Positions 24,197 through 33,217 of a stretch of DNA of 37,020 bases are shown here, in pieces. The notes beneath the pieces were generated by a model. That model saw only the letters and a list, made by a program, of their open reading frames with translations. It did no database searches and was not told the origin of the DNA. Both the position numbers and the translations under genes were made by a program. Source of the stretch: Cryptoclostridium sp036644995 (GTDB lineage: Bacteria; Bacillota; Dehalobacteriia; UBA7702); assembly GCA_036644995.1 (NCBI GenBank), contig JAVXOZ010000020.1, positions 1 through 37,020 of the forward strand, read 5' to 3'. How positions within the stretch are numbered: position 1 is the first letter of the stretch; each line of letters starts with the position of its first letter.

Positions 24197-24574
24197 TTGA
24201 AAATCCAGCAATCCGCAGAAGATTATTTAGAAACTATATTAGTTCTTTTTCGGCGTAATGGCTCTGTGCGTTCCATAGATATAGTGCGTGAGCTGGAATA
24301 TAGCAAGCCCAGCGTTAGCCATGCCATGAAATTATTGCGTGAAGATGGCTATATATTAATGGACGAAAGTGGCTATATTACTTTATGCGAAAAAGGCAAA
24401 ACCATAGCGGAAATGGTGTATGAGCGCCACACTTTTTTAACGGATAATTTGATTGGTATTGGGGTAGACCCCAAAGTAGCCAAAGAGGACGCTTGCCGTA
24501 TAGAGCACGTTATTAGCAGTGAAACCTTTGAAAAATTGAAGGCTTACGTTGAAAAAAAAACCATAATCCGATAA
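24197..24574 (+). CDS. DtxR/MntR-family metal-dependent regulator
   Basis: 125 residues; GTG/TTG-like context with AGAGGGGGA before the start. The N-terminal winged HTH (SAEDYLETILVLFRRNGSVR, IVRELEYSKPSVSHAMKLLR, EDGYILMDESGYITLCEKG) and the dimerisation/metal domain (MVYERHTFLTDNLIGIGVDP, EDACRIEHVISSETFEKL, with E, H and C ligands) match short MntR/IdeR-type regulators without SH3 domains. It would repress metal-uptake genes when Mn or Fe is bound. Divided by about 1.2 kb from mntP; no direct operon partner. Confidence 0.9.
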   Translation: MKIQQSAEDYLETILVLFRRNGSVRSIDIVRELEYSKPSVSHAMKLLREDGYILMDESGYITLCEKGKTIAEMVYERHTFLTDNLIGIGVDPKVAKEDACRIEHVISSETFEKLKAYVEKKTIIR

Positions 24575-24694
24575 AAATCTGATAAATACGGAAAACCCTA
24601 TAAATCTTAATTATTGAAAAACCACGTAAAATTTGTTAAGGTGCTGTTTTAATGGGGTGAAATGCTCTGGGGTTTAAATTGGGTGTTAAGTGTT

Positions 24695-25348
24695 TTAATT
24701 TGCACCTTGGGTATTGAAAAGCGTTTTTAAATCTGCAAAATTAGTTATGGTTGTTTCTGCGGTTTCCATGGTGCCAAAGCCGTAAGCCGCAAAAATAAAA
24801 GGTATATCGGCATATTTTGCACCCTTATAATCGCCCATGGTGTCCCCTATATAGATGGGGTGCTTTAAGTTGTTTCTATCAATTATTAATTTAATATTTT
24901 CGCCTTTTTCCAAGCCTGTTCTGGTGAAATATTCAAAATCTTTAATATATGGTCTTAAATTATAATAGTCTAAAAAAGCCTCAATATAGCCATGGCCGCA
25001 GTTGCTTACTATAAATAAGGGCATGGATAAACTTAATTGAGCCAAGGTTTCCTTAACCTTTGGGTAAATTTTTGCTCCATTTGCATTGAGATATATTTGT
25101 TCTTCCTTGCTGCATTGGGTAAATAGCTCATCTTGGGCATTTTTATGCAAATTGGGGAATAGTTTTTCTTTTATCCCTTGGGCAGTAAGGCCCATAATCC
25201 CCCGAACGTCATTTTCCGTTAATATCATATTTAGGTTAAATTTTTTGATGGCGATGTTCCATGCAGTGGTAACCCCACTTACCGCATCCCAAAGTGTGCC
25301 ATCTAAATCAAATATTAAGCTATCTGTGTTTTTAAATTTATTATTCAT
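24695..25348 (-). CDS. HAD-family phosphatase (phosphoglycolate-phosphatase-like)
   Basis: 217 residues. Motif I is FDLDGTLWDAV, motif II is IVSNCG, motif III has the Lys in GLEKGENIKL, and motif IV is GDTMGDYKGAKYA with FIFAAYGFG. The helical C1 cap lies between motifs I and II. The family dephosphorylates small phosphates such as phosphoglycolate; the substrate is uncertain. It is a different subfamily from the Cof-like protein at 16702. Confidence 0.9.
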   Translation of the reverse strand: MNNKFKNTDSLIFDLDGTLWDAVSGVTTAWNIAIKKFNLNMILTENDVRGIMGLTAQGIKEKLFPNLHKNAQDELFTQCSKEEQIYLNANGAKIYPKVKETLAQLSLSMPLFIVSNCGHGYIEAFLDYYNLRPYIKDFEYFTRTGLEKGENIKLIIDRNNLKHPIYIGDTMGDYKGAKYADIPFIFAAYGFGTMETAETTITNFADLKTLFNTQGAN

Positions 25349-25524
25349 TTATATAGTTTAACACATCTAAATACAGGTTGCAAAGCATAAAATTTATGGT
25401 AAAATAGCATAAAATTTATGTTTTTACAGCGAAAAATTAAATATTTTTTAAGCTGAAATACCTGCTATCTGTATATATTTACTTAAAAAGCCCACTACTC
25501 GACCTATTTTTTTAAAAAAAGGTA

Positions 25525-25553
25525 TTCCCAAATGGGTAGAAAGGGTGTATAAT
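25525..25553 (+). promoter_or_regulatory. Promoter of the IHF-like gene
   Basis: TTCCCA, 17 bp, TATAAT (25548-25553) with a TG one base upstream region GTG. The -10 is perfect. A CCCAAATGGG palindrome covers the -35. Confidence 0.6.
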
Positions 25554-25592
25554 ATAGCCACTGAAACAAAAAATAGAATGGAGGCAAATCAA

Positions 25593-25901
25593 ATGGCAGT
25601 ACCTAAAATTTCCCCCGAAGCAAGAGCAGCTGCTCTTAAGAAAGCTCAGAAAGTAAGAAAAGATCGCGCCGCTTTGCGTGAAACAATGAAAGCAGGTCAA
25701 ATGGCTTTTAAAGATGTCATCGCAAAAAGAGAAGACGATGTTGTCGGTGGTATGCGAGTTAAATATGTGTTGGAATCTTTGCCGGGTATAGGCAAGGTAA
25801 GAGCTAAAGAAATTATGGAAAAAATTGGCATCGATGAAAACCGCAAAATTAAAGGCTTAGGCACTCGTCAAGTAGCCGCATTACTGGAAACTTTAAAATA
25901 A
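25593..25901 (+). CDS. mihF: Integration host factor, actinobacterial type (mIHF-like)
   Basis: ATG 25593 follows GGAGG; 102 residues. An N-terminal basic helix (ISPEARAAALKKAQKVRKDR) is followed by an S13-like helix-two-turn-helix (VKYVLESLPGIGKVRAKEIM) and GLGTRQVAALLETLK. This is the mIHF fold known from actinobacteria, a nucleoid protein that bends DNA and aids site-specific recombination. It is unrelated to HU-type IHF. Members also exist in Clostridia. Strong promoter and ribosome site suggest high expression. Confidence 0.92.
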   Translation: MAVPKISPEARAAALKKAQKVRKDRAALRETMKAGQMAFKDVIAKREDDVVGGMRVKYVLESLPGIGKVRAKEIMEKIGIDENRKIKGLGTRQVAALLETLK

Positions 25902-26005
25902 GAAGCTGAGATTTTTCTATTTTAAACACTGATAAAGTTATTATTTACTTTGGGTGTTTGGTAGTAATTTTTCGCTTTAATGGAAAATTTAAAATTGATT
26001 AATTG

Positions 26006-26044
26006 CCGATGTTGTGTGTATTGCCACTGACATCGGTTTTTTAT
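26006..26044 (+). terminator. Probable terminator after the IHF-like gene
   Basis: CCGATG (26006-26011) pairs with CATCGG (26031-26036), with further partial pairing inside, followed by TTTTTTATT. The stem is short. Confidence 0.55.
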
Positions 26045-26141
26045 TTGGTTTTTTTATGTATTTTTGGTAAAATTTTGTGTGTGGAAAGATATTGTGCTAT
26101 AATATAAATTGAAATTTTAGCATCTAATTGGATATGGCTTG

Positions 26142-26175
26142 GAATATTGCATATAATTGAATATTGCATATAATT
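26142..26175. repeat. 17-bp tandem duplication
   Basis: GAATATTGCATATAATT occurs twice in succession, directly before repeat copy 3. Confidence 0.75.
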
Positions 26176-26348
26176 AATAGGCTGTTGATAAAGTCTGATA
26201 TTCGGCAAAATCCCTTCCCATCCACTGCTTATGTACATCTAAGTACACTGCACAGCCGCTGCTCAGGGAGTTTTACCGAATCTAAGGCTTTCTTAACAGC
26301 CTGACATCTTGCAAAAAAACTATGTTTTTTGACAATCTGTATAATTAA
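26169..26348 (+). repeat. Structured interspersed repeat, copy 3, with 9-bp flanks
   Basis: The element spans 26178-26339, from TAGGCTGTTGATAAAG to GACAATCTG, and is nearly identical to copies 1 and 2. The flanks are TATAATTAA (26169-26177 and 26340-26348). The following GHL10-SLH gene starts 29 bp beyond the right flank. Confidence 0.8.
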
Positions 26349-26376
26349 ATGTGTTTGTTGATGAAAGAGGTTAAAA

Positions 26377-28182
26377 ATGAAAAAACTCATTCCCCTGATA
26401 CTAATTTGTATGGTGGCTATTTTTTCCGCATCGGACCCTACTTCTGCCGCAATAAAAGATGTGCGTGGTGTTTGGGTATCCACGGTTTATTCTTTGGATT
26501 ATCCTGCTTCTCCCACTACTTCTCCGGAAAAACTAAGGGCATATGCCGATGATATTTTAGATAATTGCATAATTTTGGGTATGAACACCGTATATTTACA
26601 GGTACGCCCATCTTCAGATGCTATATATCCTTCAAATATTTACCCCTGGAGTATATTCCTCACAGGGACCCAAGGGGTAGCTCCGAGCAATAATTTTGAC
26701 CCCTTGGCATATTGGGTAGATGGTGCTCACAAACGTGGTCTTAAAATCGAGGCTTGGCTAAATCCTTACCGTGTGGCAAACAACGTTACGGAATTTAATG
26801 ACTTGGCAGGGAATAGCCCAGCTGTAATCCACCCTGATTGGGTTTATGAATATAATGGCAAATATTATTTTGACCCGGGTTTGCCTGAAGTTCGCCAAAT
26901 GGTGGTGAATGGTGCCAAAGAAATTTTAGATAAGTATGATGTGGACGGCATTCATTTGGATGATTATTTTTATCCCGGTGGCGATGCCCAAACCGATACT
27001 TTTGATAATAACTCTTTTGCCGCTAATCCCAATGGCATTAGCGATAAAGGTGATTGGCGACGGAATAATAACGATTTGTTGATTCAGGCTTTGCAGGCTG
27101 AAGCCCATGGTCATGGCAAAGTTTTTGGGGTAAGCCCCGCAGGTATTTGGGCAAATAAATCCCCCTCTATGCCCAACGGTTCTTTAACCAAGGGCAACCA
27201 AACCTATTTTTCTGCCTATGCGGATACCCGTAAATGGGTGAAAAATGGTTGGGTGGATTATATTTGCCCCCAAATATATTGGGAAATAGGCTTTGAAATT
27301 GCAGATTACAAAGTGCTGGCTAATTGGTGGGCAGATGTGGTTAGCGGCACCAATGTTAAGCTTTATATCGGTATGGCGGATTATAAATATGTAAACGGTG
27401 CCGGCTCTTGGACTGATATTAATATAATTAAGAATCAGTTGAAGTTAAATGCTACCATTCCCCAAATCACAGGGGAAGTGCATTTTCGCTTTTATTTCTT
27501 AATTGATAAACCTATGCTCACCGCAGTTTACCAAGAGGAATATTTGGGTAAAGCTCCTGCTTTGGTTTCTCCTTTACAGTCCCACGATGCTTATGTTAAA
27601 GGTTCAGATGGTGTTTTTCAACCGGATAATAACCTTACCAGAGGTGAATTCTTTACAATTTTAGCAAGGTTACAGGTGGATGCTAATGGCAATAAAACCT
27701 TTAACCCCAAAGCTCACTATGTAAATTCTTTTAAAGATGTGCCTAAAGGTGCTTGGTATAAGGATGTTATTGGCTTTATGGAGGTTAACGGTTTATTATA
27801 TGGTTACAGTGATGGTACGGTTCACCCCGAGGATAATATTTCCAGAGCGGAATGTGCCACTTTGTTATCTCGGTTTTTTGCCATGACCTCTGGGTTAAAC
27901 AGCGGCTTTAGTGATGTTCCAAATTCATACTGGGCACATGATGCCATTGCTAATTGCAGTGCCAAAGGCTATGTTAACGGCGATGGTAAGGGTATTTTTA
28001 GACCCGATGATTATATCCAACGCAGTGAAGCTGTGAAAATGGTGAATAAAGTATTGGGCAGAGAGCCTAATAATGGCTATTTTGATAGCATTTCCAATGT
28101 TAATCCCTATTCTGATGTAAATAAAGATCATTGGGCATACTATCAAATAATGGAAGCATCCCATTCCCATCCCACCCATTAA
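26377..28182 (+). CDS. Secreted GHL10 (family 10-like glycosyl hydrolase) protein with SLH domains
   Basis: 601 residues. A signal peptide (1-25, ending TSAA) leads to a GHL10/DUF187 barrel (about 27-390; VRGVWVSTVYSLDY, GLKIEAWLNPYRV, VDGIHLDDYFYP, VDYICPQIYWE), the YngK-type fold. Acidic residues in DDYFYP and QIYWE are likely catalytic. Three S-layer homology repeats follow (about 400-445, 450-505, 510-565; markers LTRGEFFTILARL, ISRAECATLLSRFF, IQRSEAVKMVNKVL), and a fourth begins before the stop. The SLH repeats bind secondary wall polymer, so the enzyme is displayed on the cell surface, probably acting on wall glycans. It lies 85 bp before the wall synthase pair. Confidence 0.93.
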   Translation: MKKLIPLILICMVAIFSASDPTSAAIKDVRGVWVSTVYSLDYPASPTTSPEKLRAYADDILDNCIILGMNTVYLQVRPSSDAIYPSNIYPWSIFLTGTQGVAPSNNFDPLAYWVDGAHKRGLKIEAWLNPYRVANNVTEFNDLAGNSPAVIHPDWVYEYNGKYYFDPGLPEVRQMVVNGAKEILDKYDVDGIHLDDYFYPGGDAQTDTFDNNSFAANPNGISDKGDWRRNNNDLLIQALQAEAHGHGKVFGVSPAGIWANKSPSMPNGSLTKGNQTYFSAYADTRKWVKNGWVDYICPQIYWEIGFEIADYKVLANWWADVVSGTNVKLYIGMADYKYVNGAGSWTDINIIKNQLKLNATIPQITGEVHFRFYFLIDKPMLTAVYQEEYLGKAPALVSPLQSHDAYVKGSDGVFQPDNNLTRGEFFTILARLQVDANGNKTFNPKAHYVNSFKDVPKGAWYKDVIGFMEVNGLLYGYSDGTVHPEDNISRAECATLLSRFFAMTSGLNSGFSDVPNSYWAHDAIANCSAKGYVNGDGKGIFRPDDYIQRSEAVKMVNKVLGREPNNGYFDSISNVNPYSDVNKDHWAYYQIMEASHSHPTH

Positions 28183-28266
28183 TTTTAAATAGTTTAATTT
28201 AATAACATTAAATATTTTCCGCAATTTATAAAACAGAAATTGATAAAATAGAAAAGGAGCAATTTT

Positions 28267-30042
28267 GTGAACGGAATTTCAGCAGCTATATCCAATATTT
28301 TTGCTCCATTTATGGAGCATCTATCGGTTTTGTTTCAGCGATATACTTTTTTGGGTATTGGTTATACAACTTTAGCCAGATGGATTTTGGTGGCACTTGC
28401 GATTTTTATTTTGGTGAAATCCATTCGTTCCCTTTTACAAATGGAAAGCCCCTCGGAAATTTGGGCTTATTTGGGTTTTCCCGGCGGTGGCAATGAGCCG
28501 CTGAATCACTGGGAAAATTTGGTGGGTCGTGCCAAAAATGCCGATGTGGTGGTAAATTTTCCCACGGTATCCAGAAATCACGGCACTTTAGTCCGTGATT
28601 CCGATGGTAATTGGCTGTATAACGATTTAAAGTCCAAGGGTGGCTCTAAAGTTAACGGCGCAGAGGTTACGGAGCCTACCCCTGTGAAAATAGGTGATAC
28701 CATAACCTTAGGCGGCGTAGACCTTATGCTGCTGCCTGTTACCGCCGAAGAAAAAAGAGTCAACGTGCGTAGCCGCATTAGAGAAGGACGCCCTGTTTCA
28801 CCTTGGACATCTTTGATTGCCTTAACGATTTTTCAGTGTATAACCGCTTTGCAGTTGGTTATTGCTTTGGGTGCGGATTGCCCCATAACTGTGCCTGTTT
28901 CCTTTTTTGCTTTATCCGGGGTAATGTGGGGTTATTTTGTTGTGCTTAGGTCTTTTCATCGGGTAGGCTTTGAGATAGAAACCATTGCCTTTTTCCTTTC
29001 CACCTTAAGCTTGGCAATTACCGCTACCTCGGTGCCCGGTGCTGTGATTAAGCAATTCTTGGCCATTTGTATGGGGGTAGCTTTGTTCTTGGTGCTGTGC
29101 TGGTATTTGCGTGATCTTACACGCACAAAAAAAATACGCTGGCTGATGGTGGTCTTTGCCGTTGGTTTATTGCTAATTAATATTCTTTTCGGTACTACTA
29201 AATACGGTGCGCAAAATTGGATATCCATTGGTGGTTTTTCTTTGCAGCCTTCGGAATTGGTTAAAATAGCCTTTGTTTATGCAGGTGCCGCCACTTTGGA
29301 TGAATTATTTGAAAAAGGCAATCTCACCATGTTTATGGTGTTTTCGGGATTTTGCTTGGGTTGCTTGGCTTTGATGGGGGATTTTGGTACCGCAGCTATA
29401 TTTTTTGTTACCTTTTTAATTATCTCCTTTATGCGCAGCGGCGATTTTTCCAAGCTTGCCTTGATTTTAGGTGGTGCAGGCTTTGCCGGTATGATGGTTT
29501 TAAGGTTTAAGCCTTATATTGCCTCACGTTTTGCAGCTTGGGGCCATGTTTGGGAATACGCCAATACCACAGGTTATCAACAGGTTCGTGCTATGTCTGC
29601 TTCTGCCAATGGCGGACTTGTGGGGGTGGGCAGTGGCAATGGTTGGCTGGAAAAGGTTGCCGCCGCCGATACGGATTTGGTTTTTGGTATATTAAATGAA
29701 GAGTGGGGGCTTATCATCGCTATTTTGGCGGTTTTGTGCATTGTTACTTTGGCTCTTTTTGCCGTGCGTTCCATTGTATCCGGTCGTTCGGCATTTTATA
29801 CCATTGCGGCTTGTGCTGCATCTTCCATGCTATTGTTCCAAACTGTACTAAACGTATTTGGCTCTGTGGATATTTTACCTTTAACCGGTGTTACTTTTCC
29901 TTTTGTATCCAACGGCGGTACCAGTATGATGGTTTCTTGGGGAATGTTGGCATTTTTAAAAGCCGCAGATACCAGACAAAATGCCAGTTTTGCCATACGC
30001 CTTCCCAGTAGAAAAGAGATGGGAGGTAAGAAAAGAAAATGA
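28267..30042 (+). CDS. FHA-domain SEDS (RodA/FtsW) glycosyltransferase (chromosomal copy)
   Basis: GTG 28267 follows AAGGAG; 591 residues. One N-terminal helix (about 34-52), a cytoplasmic FHA domain (about 75-160; GR 87-88, SRNH 102-105, NG 130-131, all canonical), then a multi-span SEDS domain with YGAQNWISIGGFSLQPSELV and GDFGTAAIFF. It should polymerise lipid II with the PBP whose gene overlaps by 4 bp. The intact FHA implies control by phosphothreonine binding, but no kinase or phosphatase gene is next to it in this window. It is the housekeeping-side paralogue of 8181-9824. Confidence 0.93.
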   Translation: MNGISAAISNIFAPFMEHLSVLFQRYTFLGIGYTTLARWILVALAIFILVKSIRSLLQMESPSEIWAYLGFPGGGNEPLNHWENLVGRAKNADVVVNFPTVSRNHGTLVRDSDGNWLYNDLKSKGGSKVNGAEVTEPTPVKIGDTITLGGVDLMLLPVTAEEKRVNVRSRIREGRPVSPWTSLIALTIFQCITALQLVIALGADCPITVPVSFFALSGVMWGYFVVLRSFHRVGFEIETIAFFLSTLSLAITATSVPGAVIKQFLAICMGVALFLVLCWYLRDLTRTKKIRWLMVVFAVGLLLINILFGTTKYGAQNWISIGGFSLQPSELVKIAFVYAGAATLDELFEKGNLTMFMVFSGFCLGCLALMGDFGTAAIFFVTFLIISFMRSGDFSKLALILGGAGFAGMMVLRFKPYIASRFAAWGHVWEYANTTGYQQVRAMSASANGGLVGVGSGNGWLEKVAAADTDLVFGILNEEWGLIIAILAVLCIVTLALFAVRSIVSGRSAFYTIAACAASSMLLFQTVLNVFGSVDILPLTGVTFPFVSNGGTSMMVSWGMLAFLKAADTRQNASFAIRLPSRKEMGGKKRK

Positions 30043-31397
30043 AAAAATTAGAAAAAAGAGCGATAATCTGTTTGGTTTTCGCTGCTATATTGATAATTGG
30101 TTTAGCTATATTTGTTTTTAGATATGTGGTGGATGGTGACGATTGGGTTTCCTTTCCTGCCAATAAACATATATATGCCGATGGGCTTTTAAGTAGAGGC
30201 ACGATTTTAGACCGCAATGGTCAGGTGCTTTTAACTAATACTCCCGATGGTCCTATTTACAACGATAGTACATCTATAAGAAAAGCCACTATCCATGCGG
30301 TGGGTGACCCCAAGGGCAACATTAAGGCAGGGGCGGAATCTGCCTTTGCGGATAAACTCACAGGCTATAATCTTATAACCGGCACTTATTCCATGACAGG
30401 GAAAGGACGCAATGTGTTTTTAACCATTGATGCCGATGTGAGCAAAGCTGCCAATGCGGCTTTGGAAGGACACAATGGCACTGTGGGGGTTTACAATTAC
30501 AAAACAGGAGATGTGCTCTGTGCGGTAAGCTCGCCAAATTTTGACCCCAATAATCCACCTGATGTGGGTGATGACGACTCCTCTGGTTTATTTATCAACA
30601 GATTTTATTCGGGTAAAATAGTTCCGGGTTCTATTTTTAAATTAGTAACCACTGCTGCTGCCATTGATAATATGGCGGATTTGGATTCTTGGGAATACAC
30701 CTGCAATGGGGAATTACAGCTGGGAAATGACCGTATAACCTGCCCCAATCCCCACGGCACTGTGGGTATAGATAAGGCTTTAACTGTTTCTTGCAACTGT
30801 GCCTATGCTACCTTAACCTTGGCTTTGGGCGGTGATGTGTTACAGGAATATGTGGATAAATTAGGGTTGACCCAATCACGCTCGGTAAACGGCATTAAAA
30901 CGGCCAAAGGTAAATTTAATTTTGATACCGATAATGAGGCAAGCTTGGCTTGGGCAGGGATTGGTCAATATGAGGATTTGCTAAATCCCTATTCTATGAT
31001 GGTGTATATGGGTGCCATAGCCAATGGCGGCAGGGCGGTTTTGCCCCAAGCCATTGATAAGGTAAAATCCTCCATGGGGATACCCATGAGCATACCCTAT
31101 AAGTGGTGGAGCGGTAAAATGCTATCTGCTGATACCTCCGCAAGGCTAACGGAAATGATGCACAATAATGTAATAAATAACTATGGGGAAGGCAATTACC
31201 CCGGGTTGGATTTGTGCGCAAAATCAGGCACTGCTGAGGTTGGCGGCGGTAAAACCCCCAATGCGTGGTTTACGGGTTTTATTCGCAACAGTGATTACCC
31301 CCTTGCCTTTGTGGTGCTGGTGGAAAACGGCGGCAGTGGTAGCAAGGTGGCAGGTAGAGTTGCCAATAAAGTTTTGCAAGCTATTGTAAATCAGTAA
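30039..31397 (+). CDS. Class B PBP-like transpeptidase (chromosomal copy)
   Basis: 452 residues; the start overlaps the SEDS stop (ATGA), so translation is coupled. One membrane anchor (about 9-30), RGTILDRNG (53-61), SIFK (Ser198, Lys201), SCN (251-253) and KSGT (395-398) are all intact. It cross-links peptidoglycan as partner of the preceding SEDS enzyme. Compared with the island copy it keeps the same length and the same motif spacing, and it also carries Cys at SCNC. Confidence 0.93.
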   Translation: MKKLEKRAIICLVFAAILIIGLAIFVFRYVVDGDDWVSFPANKHIYADGLLSRGTILDRNGQVLLTNTPDGPIYNDSTSIRKATIHAVGDPKGNIKAGAESAFADKLTGYNLITGTYSMTGKGRNVFLTIDADVSKAANAALEGHNGTVGVYNYKTGDVLCAVSSPNFDPNNPPDVGDDDSSGLFINRFYSGKIVPGSIFKLVTTAAAIDNMADLDSWEYTCNGELQLGNDRITCPNPHGTVGIDKALTVSCNCAYATLTLALGGDVLQEYVDKLGLTQSRSVNGIKTAKGKFNFDTDNEASLAWAGIGQYEDLLNPYSMMVYMGAIANGGRAVLPQAIDKVKSSMGIPMSIPYKWWSGKMLSADTSARLTEMMHNNVINNYGEGNYPGLDLCAKSGTAEVGGGKTPNAWFTGFIRNSDYPLAFVVLVENGGSGSKVAGRVANKVLQAIVNQ

Positions 31398-31429
31398 ATA
31401 GTATAAAATAATGGTGGATTAATAAAAAT

Positions 31430-31564
31430 TATAAGTGCATAAGTGCATAAAGCCATAGGTATATAAGTACATATGTGCATAAGTGTAATAAGTACATAAG
31501 TGCAATAAGTACATAAGTGTATAAGTGTATAAGTGTATGAATCCATAAGTACATAAATCCATAA
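31430..31564. repeat. Degenerate ATAAGTGCAT minisatellite
   Basis: About a dozen imperfect units of 8-10 bp (ATAAGTGCAT, ATAAGTACAT, ATAAGTGTAT) run in tandem after the PBP stop. No coding frame or structure is evident. Confidence 0.7.
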
Positions 31565-31565
31565 A

Positions 31566-31604
31566 AAAAGTCGAGAGGATGTTTTACATCTTCTCGACTT
31601 TTTA
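31566..31604. terminator. Bidirectional terminator between PBP and DUF711 genes
   Basis: AAAAGTCGAGAGGATG pairs with CATCTTCTCGACTTTT around TTTTA, with an A-run on the left and a T-run on the right. Confidence 0.85.
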
Positions 31605-31803
31605 GCTAATTAAAATCTGGTATTTAGCTAATTAAAATCTGGTATTTAGCTAATTAAAATCTGGTATTTAGCTAATTNNNNNNNNNNNNNNNNNNNNNNN
31701 NNNNNNNNNNNNNNNNNNNNNNNNNNNNNNNNNNNNNNNNNNNNNNNNNNNNNNNNNNNNNNNNNNNNNNNNNNNNNAAAATCTGGTATTTAGCTTATTA
31801 AAA
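31603..31803. repeat. 22-bp tandem array interrupted by a 100-N assembly gap
   Basis: The unit TAGCTAATTAAAATCTGG plus TATT repeats at least three times up to 31677. Exactly 100 N follow (31678-31777), and a further unit with one change (TAGCTTATT) resumes after it. The true copy number is unknown, since the round gap size is a scaffold placeholder. Confidence 0.9.
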
Positions 31804-31840
31804 TTAGGTGGTTTGGTGGGGGGCTATTTATTCTGTATTA

Positions 31841-33208
31841 TTAATTGTTTAAGCTTTTAATGGGGGCAGGTATTCTGCCGCCACGGTGTACAAAAACATC
31901 TGGTTTCCATTGATTTACAGGCATGATGGGTGCGTAACCCAGCAAGCCGCCAAATTCAACTTTGTCCCCTTCTTTTTTGCCCGGTGCGGGAATTACTCTC
32001 ACTGCTGTGGTTTTATTGTTTATCATGCCGATAGCTGCTTCATCAGCAATTATGGCGGCAATGGTTTCCGCTGTGGTGTCCCCGGGCACTGCAATCATAT
32101 CCAAACCCACAGAGCAAACTGCGGTCATGGCTTCAAGTTTTTCTAAGCAAAGTGATCCTGCTTCCACCGCACTAATCATCCCTGCATCTTCGCTTACGGG
32201 AATGAAAGCACCGCTTAAACCACCAACGTGGGAAGATGCCATGGAGCCACCTTTTTTAACTGCATCGTTTAAAAGTGCCAAAGCTGCGGTGGTGCCGGGG
32301 CAGCCGCATTTTTCTAAGCCAATGGCTTCTAAAATATCTGCAACACTGTCACCAATGGCAGGAGTGGGTGCCAATGCCAAATCCACAATCCCAAAGGGTA
32401 CGCCCAAGCGGCGGGAGGCTTCTTTCCCCACCAATTCACCTGTGCGTGTGACTTTAAAAGCGGTTTTTTTGATGATATTTGCTATTTCGCTGATGGATAG
32501 GCCCTCTTGGTTTTTGATGGCGCTGAGCACCACCCCAGGGCCGCTTACTCCCATATTGATAACGGTTTCCGGTTCCCCAATGCCGTGAAAAGCCCCTGCC
32601 ATAAAGGGATTATCTTCCACTGCATTGCAAAAAACCACCAGCTTTGCGCAGGCTAAGCCATCTTCATCTTTGGTTAATTCTGCGGCTTCTTTAACTATTT
32701 TCCCCATTTGGAAAACAGCGTCCATATTTATCCCTGCTTTGGTGGTGCCAATGTTTACCGAGGAGCAAACATTATTGGTTTCTGCCAAGGCTTGGGGAAT
32801 ACTTCTGATTAATTTTTCATCCCCCAAGGTTGCACCTTTGTGCACCAAGGCGGAAAAGCCGCCGATGAAGTTTACTCCAACTTCTCTGGCTGCATCGTCC
32901 ATGGCTTTGGCAAAGCAAACGTAATCTTCGGTATCCGAGGATTCCGCAATCATTGCCATGGGAGTTACGGATATTCTTTTATTAACAATGGGAATGCCAA
33001 AATCCCGACCAATGGCTTCACCCACGGATACGAGGTTTTCTGCTTTTTTACAGATTTTATCGTATACTTTTTGAGTGGCAATTTTCGCATCGCTGTGGCA
33101 GCAATCTCTTAGGCTTATCCCCATGGTAATGGTGCGAACGTCTAAATTATCGGCTTGCACCATTTTTATGGTTTCCAATATTTCCATACGGTTTATACTA
33201 ATGGTCAT
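31841..33208 (-). CDS. PFL-family / DUF711 (UPF0210) protein
   Basis: 455 residues; ATG behind GAGGT. Signatures include TITMGISLRDCCHSD, FIGGFSALVHKGATLGDEKL, INMGVSGPGVVLSAI, SRRLGVPFGIVDLALAPTPA, SHVGGLSGAFIPVSEDAGM and the C-terminal MINNKTTAVRVIPAPGKKEG. The fold resembles pyruvate formate-lyase/ribonucleotide reductase barrels, but no reaction is established. It is co-transcribed with the ACT protein gene 9 bp upstream, a constant pairing in Firmicutes. Confidence 0.93.
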   Translation of the reverse strand: MTISINRMEILETIKMVQADNLDVRTITMGISLRDCCHSDAKIATQKVYDKICKKAENLVSVGEAIGRDFGIPIVNKRISVTPMAMIAESSDTEDYVCFAKAMDDAAREVGVNFIGGFSALVHKGATLGDEKLIRSIPQALAETNNVCSSVNIGTTKAGINMDAVFQMGKIVKEAAELTKDEDGLACAKLVVFCNAVEDNPFMAGAFHGIGEPETVINMGVSGPGVVLSAIKNQEGLSISEIANIIKKTAFKVTRTGELVGKEASRRLGVPFGIVDLALAPTPAIGDSVADILEAIGLEKCGCPGTTAALALLNDAVKKGGSMASSHVGGLSGAFIPVSEDAGMISAVEAGSLCLEKLEAMTAVCSVGLDMIAVPGDTTAETIAAIIADEAAIGMINNKTTAVRVIPAPGKKEGDKVEFGGLLGYAPIMPVNQWKPDVFVHRGGRIPAPIKSLNN

Positions 33209-33217
33209 TTGTTTACC

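Noticed and set aside
31430..31803. CRISPR array
   Set aside because: The repeat units are directly adjacent with no unique spacers and no cas genes are near; these are plain tandem repeats.
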